Assembly (NCBI GenBank): GCA_035266845.1
Contig: DATFMP010000045.1
Coordinates: forward strand, 1 to 64,000
From: DATFMP01 sp035266845
GTDB taxonomy: Bacteria; SAR324; JACQKK01
DNA length: 64,000 nt
Direction of reading: 5' to 3'
The notes below the pieces were generated by a model. It worked only from the letters and a program-made list of their open reading frames with translations. It made no database searches and was not told the DNA's origin. Shown one piece after another: positions 19,259 through 26,657 of this stretch (positions are counted from its first letter, which is position 1; every line of letters begins with the position of its first letter). Made by a program: the position numbers and the translations under genes.

Positions 19259-19484
19259 GTATGGGCACCCGCAGCCCCTGCGGGCAGGCTCGCGAACGCC
19301 CATCGGCCGCGTTGCGGCACAGCGGCCGCATGGGCTGCGTTAAGGACCGAGAAGGCCCGGTTGGCCGCGGATAGCGGCCAGGGCCGGCGTATTGATTGCC
19401 GGTGTCCGGGGGCAGGTGTGCTCGGCGGCAGGATGGCCGCCGACGCCGTCGGGGTGACAAAATCTCTAGGCAGGAGCAGGCGTC

Positions 19485-20621
19485 TTGGCCACGAAGGACT
19501 ACTACGAGATCCTGGGCGTCGAGCGCGGGGCCAGCGAGGAGGAGATCAAAAAGGCCTATCGCAAGCTCGCGCTGAAGTACCACCCGGATCGCAACCCGGA
19601 TGACAAGGACGCCGAGCAGAAGTTCAAGGATTCCACGGAAGCCTATGCCGTCTTGAGCGACAAGCAGAAACGGGCCCAATACGACCAGTTCGGGCACGTG
19701 GAGGGCATGGGCGAGCCGGGTATGGGCGGCTTCGACTTCGGCAACTTCGGTGGTGGCTTCGGCGACATCTTCGGCGACATCTTCTCCGACCTGTTCGGGG
19801 GGGGTGGCGGACGGCCGGGTGGGCGGCGCGGGCCCCAGCGCGGGGCCGACCTCCAGTACAACATGGAGATCAGCTTCGAGCAGGCGGCCACGGGCTACCA
19901 GACCGAGGTCAACATTCCGCGCTTGGAAACCTGCGGCCAGTGCGGCGGGCTGGGAGCGAAGTCCTCCCGTGATGTGGAGGTGTGCCCCGTCTGCCAGGGT
20001 ACCGGTCAGCAACGGATGCAGCAGGGCTTCTTCCAGGTCGCGACCACCTGCCCGCGCTGCCGGGGCGAAGGCCGCGTGGTGCGCAATCCCTGCACCCAGT
20101 GCCGGGGTGCGGGCCGCGTGCGCCAGCACCACAGGCTGCGCGTGAACATTCCGGCCGGGGTGGACACGGGGGCGCGGCTCAAGCTGACTGGTGAGGGCGA
20201 GGACGGCGTCAATGGCGGTCGCAAGGGCGACCTGTACATCGCCATCTCCGTCAAGCCGCATGCCTTCTTCCACCGCGAAGGTCAGGATGTCTACTGCGAA
20301 ATTCCGATCTCACTGACCACCGCGGCGTTGGGCGGAGAGCTTCAGGTGCCCACGCTGGACGGCAAGGTGGAGTTGAAGATTCCCGCAGGCACGCAGAATC
20401 TGCGCAACTTCCGGCTGCGTGGCAAGGGCATGCCCAGCGTGCGGGGGCATGGCCGTGGCGACCAGTATTGCCGCGTGATCGTCGAGGTGCCGAGCAACCT
20501 CACGTCCCGCCAGCGCGAGTTGCTGGAGGAGTTTGCCCAGCTGGAAGGGGAAAAGAACGGCCGCTCCCACTACCCCCTCATCGACCGCTTCACCCAGAAG
20601 CTCCGCGATCTCTTCGGCTAG
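19485..20621 (+). CDS. dnaJ: Chaperone protein DnaJ (Hsp40)
   Basis: A 378-residue class I J-protein starting with TTG, supported by an AGGAG site 8-9 bases upstream and by the conserved start ATKDYYEILGV. The J domain (1-70) has the HPD loop (YHPDRNP) that stimulates DnaK ATPase. A Gly/Phe-rich linker follows (about 75-120). Four CxxCxGxG zinc motifs lie in the central part (CGQCGGLG, CPVCQGTG, CPRCRGEG, CTQCRGAG), and then two beta-barrel substrate domains. The 226-base gap after dnaK is larger than elsewhere in the cluster, so dnaJ might have its own promoter; I saw no convincing one. Confidence 0.97.
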   Translation: MATKDYYEILGVERGASEEEIKKAYRKLALKYHPDRNPDDKDAEQKFKDSTEAYAVLSDKQKRAQYDQFGHVEGMGEPGMGGFDFGNFGGGFGDIFGDIFSDLFGGGGGRPGGRRGPQRGADLQYNMEISFEQAATGYQTEVNIPRLETCGQCGGLGAKSSRDVEVCPVCQGTGQQRMQQGFFQVATTCPRCRGEGRVVRNPCTQCRGAGRVRQHHRLRVNIPAGVDTGARLKLTGEGEDGVNGGRKGDLYIAISVKPHAFFHREGQDVYCEIPISLTTAALGGELQVPTLDGKVELKIPAGTQNLRNFRLRGKGMPSVRGHGRGDQYCRVIVEVPSNLTSRQRELLEEFAQLEGEKNGRSHYPLIDRFTQKLRDLFG

Positions 20622-20876
20622 CAGCCATCCCGACATAGGGCAGTTGCGTTGGGCCGCACCCGCCGGGCCGGGCGCCTGTGTATAGGCTTGTCCGGGCGGA
20701 GAGGCCGCGTGGCGCTGTCCGGCAGCGGCGGGTCGGTCCACCCCCGCCCTCGGGCCGGCGAAGCATCCGCATCCAGGAGGAACTGGCCCGGCCTGCCGGC
20801 CGGATCAAAGTGCCGCAGGGCTGAGGGGAGCCACCGCGGATGCTGCGGAGGGCTGAGTGCTGCGGGGGGGGACGGC

Positions 20877-20911
20877 CCACCCTTCATCCCGCGAGCCAGG
20901 ACGAAGGGTGG
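20877..20911. terminator. Hairpin between convergent dnaJ and clpP
   Basis: CCACCCTTCATCC (20877-20889) and GGACGAAGGGTGG (20899-20911) form a 13-base stem with one G-U type mismatch and a 9-base loop. It lies 24 bases beyond the stop of the leftward clpP gene and in the 313-base gap after dnaJ, so it could terminate both transcripts. There is no poly-U tract, so termination would be inefficient or Rho-assisted. I see no gene in the rest of the gap. Confidence 0.5.
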
Positions 20912-20934
20912 CATGAGGCCGGGTCGCCTGAGGT

Positions 20935-21531
20935 TCAGTCGCCCAGTTCGTCGCGCTTGGTGATGATGTGCTCGATCAGGCCGTAGTCCAGCGCCTGCTC
21001 GGCCGTGAGCCACTTGTCCCGCTCGATGTCCACCGCGATCTCCGCAGGCTTCTTGCCCGTGTTCTGCGCATAGATCTCGATGATCCGCTCGCGGTCGCGG
21101 AGGATTTCCGTGGCCTGGATCTCCAGGTCCGTGGCACGGCCCTGGTACCCGGTCATCAGCGGCTGGTGGATCAGGAACTTCGCGTTGGGGAGCGAGTAGC
21201 GCCGCCCCTTATCCGGTGCCAGGGCGATGATGGAGCCCATGCTGGCCGCCAGACCCGTGACCACCGTCACGATGGGTGCGGAGACGAACCGCATCGTGTC
21301 GTAGATGGCAAAGCCGGAGAACACCTCGCCGCCCGGGGAATTGACCAGGATGGTGATACGGGCCTTGGGGTCGTCATGATCCAGCAGCACGAGCTGCTGC
21401 ATCACCTTCTGCGCCAGTTCGGAATCCACCTGGCCGGAGATGACCACCGTGCGGGAGGCCAGCAGGCGGTTCGTCAACCCGCCGCCGTCCTCCTGCGCGC
21501 CCTTGTTGTCCTTGCTGCTGCGAATCTCCAT
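20935..21531 (-). CDS. clpP: ClpP-type serine protease subunit
   Basis: A 198-residue ClpP/crotonase-fold protease. Catalytic Ser97 lies in GLAASMGS, His122 in IHQP, and the Asp is in the segment VDIERDKWL (168-172), so the triad looks intact. The Gly-rich oxyanion loop NSPGGEV is also present. It would form the tetradecameric chamber that degrades proteins delivered by an AAA+ unfoldase; no clpX or clpA is nearby. The ATG at 21531 begins the conserved region; a longer reading to 21696 adds low-complexity sequence. It lies 184 bases downstream of rplL on the same strand, where rpoB is found in most bacteria. It may be a second ClpP paralogue of the genome. Confidence 0.9.
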   Translation of the reverse strand: MEIRSSKDNKGAQEDGGGLTNRLLASRTVVISGQVDSELAQKVMQQLVLLDHDDPKARITILVNSPGGEVFSGFAIYDTMRFVSAPIVTVVTGLAASMGSIIALAPDKGRRYSLPNAKFLIHQPLMTGYQGRATDLEIQATEILRDRERIIEIYAQNTGKKPAEIAVDIERDKWLTAEQALDYGLIEHIITKRDELGD

Positions 21532-21715
21532 CGGCGGTGCCTGGACGATAGGGGAGCCGCCGCGGCCGGTTCCCTGGCCGCGGGCGTGGGTATGTGCGTG
21601 GGCCGGCGCGGGGCAGGAGCTCCCCGCCGGCCAAGCGCGAAACCACGGCACACCATACCCTGCGCAGGCGCCCCGGTGGACGCTGCCGATCGGCATGGCG
21701 AGCGGAAGTGCGGTG

Positions 21716-22102
21716 CTACTTGATTTCGACGGTCGCGCCGGCTTCTTCCAGCTTGGCCTTGAGCGCCGCCGCTTCGTCCTTGCTCACGCCTTCCTTCACG
21801 TTGCCCGGCGCGCCTTCCACAAAGTCCTTGGCCTCTTTCAGGCCCAGACCCGTGATGGCCCGCACTTCTTTGATGACGTTAATCTTCTTGTCACCGGCGG
21901 CGGCCAGCACGACCGTGAATTCCGTCTGCTCTTCGGCGGCGGCAGCCGCAGGAGCGGCACCGGCGGCCGGGGCGGCCGCCACGGCGGCGGCGGCGGCGCT
22001 CACGCCGAATTTGTCCTCCATCTCCTTGACCAGCTCGGAAAGCTCGAGCACGGACATGTTGGAGATGAACTCGATCACTTGGTCCTTGCTAATGTCGGCC
22101 AT
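21716..22102 (-). CDS. rplL: 50S ribosomal protein L7/L12
   Basis: A 128-residue stalk protein with the standard layout: N-terminal dimerisation helices (VIEFISNMSVLELSELVKEME), an Ala/Gly/Pro-rich hinge (about 40-55) and the C-terminal domain with KINVIKEVRAITGLGLKEAKDFVEGAP that recruits translation GTPases. Follows rplJ by about 130 bases. Unusually, no rpoB follows. Confidence 0.98.
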   Translation of the reverse strand: MADISKDQVIEFISNMSVLELSELVKEMEDKFGVSAAAAAVAAAPAAGAAPAAAAAEEQTEFTVVLAAAGDKKINVIKEVRAITGLGLKEAKDFVEGAPGNVKEGVSKDEAAALKAKLEEAGATVEIK

Positions 22103-22234
22103 GGTTCTGATTCCTCAAGCGTTGCGGTTACGGGGCTGTTGCCATCAGTTGCGTGGCCATTGCAGCGGCACCCCTGTGGGGGCCGCGTGGCCGGTACCGG
22201 CCCGGAGGCCATAGTCTGCGTGCGTATCGCCCTG

Positions 22235-22765
22235 TTAGCTGGCCTTCCTCGCCTCCGCGAGAGCTGCCAGCGTGCGCACGAACTTCGCGGGCACTTCATT
22301 GAGGGTGCGCACAAACTGCGTCTGCGTGCCTTGCAGCACGAACAACAGATTGGTCAGGAGCTGCTCGCGGGAAGGCAGGTTGCCCAGGGCCTTGAACCGC
22401 CCGGCATCGAGCAGGGAGCCGTCGTCGCCCTTGACCAGCACACCGGCGACGTACTGCAGCTTGGTGTTTTCACCGAGGTACTTGCCGATCGCCTTGGCCG
22501 GCGCCACGGGCTCGTCGCCGTAGATCAGGGCCCGCGTTTCGGTCATGTGCTCCTGCAGCGCCGCGAAGGGCGTCTGTTCCACGGCGCGCTTCGCGATGCG
22601 GTTCTTCAGGATGCGCATGTTCGCCGCGGAATCGTGCAGCCGGCGGCGCAGTTCGGTCATTTCCGCCACATTGAGTCCCCGGTAGTCCACCAGGAAGCCC
22701 ACCTGCGACGAGCTGAAGATGTCGGCGAGCGATCCGACCATCGCTTCCTTCTCGTTGCGGTTCAA
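22235..22765 (-). CDS. rplJ: 50S ribosomal protein L10
   Basis: A 176-residue L10, anchoring the L7/L12 stalk on 23S rRNA. I set the start at TTG 22765 (L-N-R-N-E-K-E-A), because an AAGGAGAG site lies about 5 bases upstream. The longer reading from TTG 22783 would place this ribosome-binding site inside the gene. The conserved core (VGFLVDYRGLNVAEMTELR, followed by the NRIAKRA segment) and the C-terminal helix that binds L12 dimers are present. Confidence 0.95.
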   Translation of the reverse strand: MNRNEKEAMVGSLADIFSSSQVGFLVDYRGLNVAEMTELRRRLHDSAANMRILKNRIAKRAVEQTPFAALQEHMTETRALIYGDEPVAPAKAIGKYLGENTKLQYVAGVLVKGDDGSLLDAGRFKALGNLPSREQLLTNLLFVLQGTQTQFVRTLNEVPAKFVRTLAALAEARKAS

Positions 22766-23107
22766 CGCCTCTCTCCTTGCCAAGTCGGGCGGATCGCACC
22801 ACCGCGCCAGAAATCACGGCGCGCGGGGAACGTCCGCAGATCGTGAACCGCTCCCACGGAGCGGCACAACGTGCTTTCAGAAAAGGACGGATGGGAAGAC
22901 GGCGGGGACGCCTCGGAGGGACCGGCCGCGCGACGGGCCCGGCCTGAAAAACGGGACCGGTCAGTCTGTTATGCGCGGCGACTCCGATGTCTTGGCAGGG
23001 TAGGTGTTTAAGCCGCGCCTGCCGGCAGCGGCCCCTGCTGTCTTCGACATCGATCCTGCGGTGCTTCAGTCTGTCTATGCTGGCAGCGCAACTCCTCAGC
23101 GTTGCTG
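22766..23107 (-). ncRNA. Probable L10 leader region
   Basis: The 340-base gap between rplA and rplJ contains no gene. On the transcribed strand it holds several GC-rich hairpin-forming segments and a CCGAGG-like element before the rplJ ribosome-binding site. In most bacteria this position carries the L10 leader, an RNA that binds the L10-L12 complex and represses rplJL translation. I assign it by position and general character; the structure was not folded. Confidence 0.4.
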
Positions 23108-23803
<696 letters not shown>

Positions 23804-23812
23804 GGTTGCTCT

Positions 23813-24238
23813 CTATTGCTCGATCTCTACGCCCATGCTGCGGGCGGTGCCGGCCACGATACGCATGGCCGCCTGCACGTCATAGCAGTTCATATCCGTC
23901 ATCTTGGTGCGCGCGATGCTCTCCAACTGCGCACGGCTGAGCTTGCCCACGATGGTGCGGTTGGGCACGGGCGACCCCTTGTCCAGCCCAAGCTCCTTCT
24001 TGATCAGGATCGCCGCGGGCGGCGTCTTGGTGATGAAGCTGAAGGAGCGGTCATGGAAGACCGTGATCACCACGGGGATGATCATGCCCGGCTGGTTCTG
24101 CGTCTGCGCGTTGAAGCTCTTGCAGAACTCCATGATGTTCACGCCGTGCTGGCCCAGTGCCGGCCCGATGGGCGGCGAGGGCGTCGCTTGTCCAGCGGGC
24201 ACTTGCAGCTTGATATAGCCTGTAATCTTCTTTGCCAT
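23813..24238 (-). CDS. rplK: 50S ribosomal protein L11
   Basis: A 141-residue L11 of normal length: N-terminal domain GYIKLQVPAGQATPSPPIGPALGQHGVNIM and the C-terminal rRNA-binding domain with MTDMNCYDVQAAMRIVAGTARSMG. It forms part of the GTPase-associated centre. Lies between nusG (gap about 50) and rplA (gap 9) in the usual order. Confidence 0.98.
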   Translation of the reverse strand: MAKKITGYIKLQVPAGQATPSPPIGPALGQHGVNIMEFCKSFNAQTQNQPGMIIPVVITVFHDRSFSFITKTPPAAILIKKELGLDKGSPVPNRTIVGKLSRAQLESIARTKMTDMNCYDVQAAMRIVAGTARSMGVEIEQ

Positions 24239-24289
24239 GCGTGCGTCGGGTCCTTGCCCTTGCGGGATGCGATTGCCGCTGCCAGCCGC

Positions 24290-24946
24290 CTATCCGGCGT
24301 CCGGGTGGGGTTTGACCTTGTCGAAGTCCAGCTCCACCGGCGTGGAGCGCCCCAGGATGCTGATGAGCACCCGCAGCTTGTTCTTTTCGACGTTGACCTC
24401 GTCGATCTTGCCGGAAAAGTTGGCGAACGGCCCGTCGATGACGATGACCTGCTGGCCTATGTCAAACTCATCCTTGAGCGTGGCTTGGCGGAAGCCCTCG
24501 CTCATCTGCGAGCGGATGTGGCTCAACTCATCCTCGCCCAGAGGCTGCGGCTCGCGGTTGTTGCCGCCCACGAAGCCGGCCACCCGCGGGATGTCCATCA
24601 GCAGGTGCCACAAGTCGTCGGTGAGCACCATCTTGATCAGCACGTAGCCTGGGAAGTAGATCACATGCTGCGTGCGCTTGCGGCCGTTCTTGACGCGCGT
24701 GACGTCCTCTCCGGGCACGAACACCTCTTCCACCAGGTGCCCCAGATTGGCGACGCGCAGCTTCTCCTCAATGGTCTTCTTGACCCGGTTTTCAAAGCCC
24801 GAATAGGTCTGCAGGATGTACCACCGCGAACCTTCCACGGGCTGGATGCCCTGGGGCGCCTGCTCCTCCTCTTCCGCGGCCGGTTGCTCAGCCTGAGCCT
24901 CCTCGGCGGCGGGGCGCGCTTGATCTTCGGGGATGTTCGCGGACAT
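24290..24946 (-). CDS. nusG: Transcription antitermination factor NusG
   Basis: A 218-residue NusG. The NGN domain begins at RWYILQTYSGFENRVKK (about residue 41) and contains the RNA-polymerase-binding region; a KOW domain follows (DIGQQVIVIDGPFANFSGKI). The first 40 residues form an acidic Glu/Ala/Gln-rich extension not found in E. coli NusG (181 residues), probably disordered. It couples RNA polymerase to Rho and ribosomes. The gene starts 10 bases after secE. Confidence 0.97.
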   Translation of the reverse strand: MSANIPEDQARPAAEEAQAEQPAAEEEEQAPQGIQPVEGSRWYILQTYSGFENRVKKTIEEKLRVANLGHLVEEVFVPGEDVTRVKNGRKRTQHVIYFPGYVLIKMVLTDDLWHLLMDIPRVAGFVGGNNREPQPLGEDELSHIRSQMSEGFRQATLKDEFDIGQQVIVIDGPFANFSGKIDEVNVEKNKLRVLISILGRSTPVELDFDKVKPHPDAG

Positions 24947-24956
24947 GGCGGTGTCC

Positions 24957-25148
24957 TTACCTGATGATCTGCTTGACGGCCGAGGCCAAACCGACGTCCA
25001 CGGCGCCCAGGAACGCGGCCACCGCCAGCGTGACCACCAGCACCACCGCAGTGGACTGCAGCGTTGCCTGCCGCGTTGGCCAGGACACGCGCTTGAACTC
25101 CGCGATTACGTCCTGAAAGAAGTTCCGAATCGAGAGAAAGAAATTCAC
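24957..25148 (-). CDS. secE: Preprotein translocase subunit SecE
   Basis: A 63-residue membrane protein with GTG start at 25148. The amphipathic N-terminal helix contains the conserved EFKRVSWPTR motif and is followed by one transmembrane span (VVLVVTLAVAAFLGAV). This is the minimal one-span SecE, unlike the three-span form of most Beta- and Gammaproteobacteria. It clamps SecY in the translocon. The reading frame is open further upstream, but that part would run into the tRNA-Trp gene. Confidence 0.93.
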   Translation of the reverse strand: MNFFLSIRNFFQDVIAEFKRVSWPTRQATLQSTAVVLVVTLAVAAFLGAVDVGLASAVKQIIR

Positions 25149-25224
25149 GGTATCTCGACCATTGGCACGCTGGCTTCGCGTGCATCGTTGCGGCGTGCAG
25201 CCGGCCTGCCGCACGTCGGTTGAG

Positions 25225-25297
25225 CAGGCCAGGAGGGACTCGAACCCCCAACAGCCGGTTTTGGAGACCGGTGCTCTACCATTGGAGCTACTGGCCT
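25225..25297 (-). tRNA. trnW: tRNA-Trp (CCA)
   Basis: A full cloverleaf on the minus strand: acceptor AGGCCAG paired with CTGGCCT, D arm with GGTAGAGC, anticodon loop CTCCAAA (anticodon CCA), T arm GGGGGTTCGAGTCCCTC. The CCA tail is not encoded. It sits between rpmG and secE, a widespread arrangement outside Gamma/Betaproteobacteria. Confidence 0.96.
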
Positions 25298-25341
25298 GGA
25301 TGAGAAGGCCACCCGCCGGCGCATGACGCCGCGCGGGAGGG

Positions 25342-25491
25342 TCACTTGGCCTCCCGATGCTCCGTATGCTTGTTGTCCCAGCGGCAGAACTTCTTCTTCA
25401 CCAACTTTTCCGAACCCTTCTTCTTGTTGCGGAAGGTGGTGTAGTTGATCCGTTCGCACTCGCTGCACTGCAAGTGAATGATGTCCGCCAT
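25342..25491 (-). CDS. rpmG: 50S ribosomal protein L33
   Basis: A 49-residue L33 with two CxxC-type positions partly present: CSEC near the N-terminus and a single Cys in KKFCRWDNKHTEHREAK. The second pair is incomplete, so zinc binding is doubtful; such mixed forms are known. The typical core NYTTFRNKK is present. It is placed directly before tRNA-Trp and secE. Confidence 0.95.
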   Translation of the reverse strand: MADIIHLQCSECERINYTTFRNKKKGSEKLVKKKFCRWDNKHTEHREAK

Positions 25492-25523
25492 ATCCGTCTG
25501 CCCTTTTCCGCAGGGAAGGGGGA

Positions 25524-25598
25524 TGGAGCCCGGGAGCAGGATTGAACTGCCGACCTCTTCCTTACCAAGGAAGCGCTCTACCACTGAGCTACCCGGGC
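25524..25598 (-). tRNA. trnT: tRNA-Thr (GGT)
   Basis: Cloverleaf with acceptor GCCCGGG/CCCGGGC, anticodon stem CTTCC/GGAAG and loop TTGGTAA (anticodon GGT), T arm GCAGTTCAATCCTGC. The CCA end is encoded. In related clusters a tuf gene usually follows this tRNA; here rpmG follows after only 33 bases. Confidence 0.95.
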
Positions 25599-25657
25599 AG
25601 CCGTTTCGGCTGTCACGTTCGGAACGGCCTGTCCGCCGACGCCGATCGTCATCCGAG

Positions 25658-25739
25658 TGGGGAGGGAAGGATTCGAACCTTCGAAGGCGGAGCCAACGGG
25701 TTTACAGCCCGTCCCCTTTGACCGCTCGGGAACCTCCCC
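25658..25739 (-). tRNA. trnY: tRNA-Tyr (GTA)
   Basis: A class II tRNA with acceptor GGGGAGG/CCTCCCC, anticodon loop CTGTAAA (anticodon GTA), a long variable arm, and T arm GAAGGTTCGAATCCTTC. CCA is not encoded. It lies between the two threonine tRNAs. Confidence 0.95.
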
Positions 25740-25783
25740 GGTGCGCTGGCGTCGGCCGCTTCCCGCATCACCGTCGCAGCCGT

Positions 25784-25859
25784 TGGAGCTGGCGAAGGGA
25801 CTCGAACCCGCAACCTGCAGTTTACAAAACTGCTGCTCTACCAATTGAGCTACGCCAGC
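25784..25859 (-). tRNA. trnT: tRNA-Thr (TGT)
   Basis: Cloverleaf with acceptor GCTGGCG/CGCCAGC, anticodon stem GCAGT/ACTGC and loop TTTGTAA (anticodon TGT), T arm GCGGGTTCGAGTCCCTTC with a mismatch. CCA is encoded. It is the first gene of the tRNA-ribosomal cluster, 17 bases after a strong promoter -10 box. Confidence 0.95.
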
Positions 25860-25875
25860 CCAATAGAAACTCATT

Positions 25876-25904
25876 TAGTTAATTGATCTGGCGACCCTTG
25901 TCAA
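25876..25904 (-). promoter_or_regulatory. Strong promoter of the tRNA-rpmG-secE cluster
   Basis: On the minus strand TTGACA (-35, 25899-25904), a 17-base spacer and TAACTA (-10, 25876-25881) lie just before the first tRNA. The consensus -35 and exact spacing fit a highly expressed stable-RNA promoter that could drive the whole run to nusG or beyond. The 300 bases between it and the pilus operon hold no gene that I can support. Confidence 0.8.
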
Positions 25905-26201
25905 CGGCATTCTCCGGGCGGTTCTCAGCAGCGTGTTATCTTGTCAGTGTACGTGCCGCTTTGCGCAGAGACAAGCAGGAAAGCGTGGGGGCGGGCGGAG
26001 AGGTGGAAGCGCCCGGGAACGCGCGCGTCGGCTCCCCCGGACATGCAACGGAGCACGGGGCAAGCGCGGGTGTGGCGCGCCGCGCGTCGCACGGCCACGA
26101 GGCTGATTCTTCACCGCCGGCCGATCGTGCGTATGAGGCCACTTGCTGATGCTGCGCCAAACGCCGCCGCAGAAAGCGCCCACGGGGGCGCCCTTGGGCG
26201 A

Positions 26202-26657
26202 TCACCACACGAGTGTGATCGCAAGCAGGTCCTGATACACGCCCGCCGGGACATTCTGGCCCGGCGGGATCCTGCCGAACACCTGAAACGACGTTGGTGC
26301 CCCACTGCCCATGCCGGACAGCACGGCAGTATTGTTCGTTCCATCGCCCCATACGATATTGCGGGCGGAGTCGATATATACGTTGTAGGCAAGATAATAG
26401 TTGCCGGAAGTGCCGCGCAGGCGGCGCCGTTGGAACGCGCCATCGGCGTAGGAGCCTGCGCCCAACAGCACCTGGTAAGGCGTGCCAGCCGAGCATACCA
26501 CCGTCACGGTTCCGGTCGTGTCGATGGTTTCCTGGGGGCCTCCGCCGGAGCTGCCGAATTGCAGCCCGCTGGCGGAAACGCTGCAGGTGCCCTGGGCCCA
26601 CACTGGCGCAGCCCAGACCACGAACAGCGTGACGATCGCAACCTTAATGGACTTCAC
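26202..26657 (-). CDS. Spore coat protein U-domain pilus subunit (CsuE position)
   Basis: A 151-residue secreted protein with a signal peptide ending WAAPVWA-Q and a single SCPU domain: two early cysteines, a strand pattern ending in YQDLLAITLVW. In Csu-type pili the last gene of the operon encodes the two-domain tip adhesin CsuE; here only one domain is present, so a tip role is inference from position. GTG at 26657 overlaps the usher stop by 14 bases and has GGGGAG upstream. SCPU subunits are folded by the periplasmic chaperone and assembled through the usher. Confidence 0.85.
   Translation of the reverse strand: MKSIKVAIVTLFVVWAAPVWAQGTCSVSASGLQFGSSGGGPQETIDTTGTVTVVCSAGTPYQVLLGAGSYADGAFQRRRLRGTSGNYYLAYNVYIDSARNIVWGDGTNNTAVLSGMGSGAPTSFQVFGRIPPGQNVPAGVYQDLLAITLVW

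Noticed and set aside
25229..25600. A tRNA-Gly between the threonine tRNAs and rpmG
   Set aside because: Only Trp and Thr(GGT) cloverleaves can be built here; no GCC or TCC anticodon arm is present.
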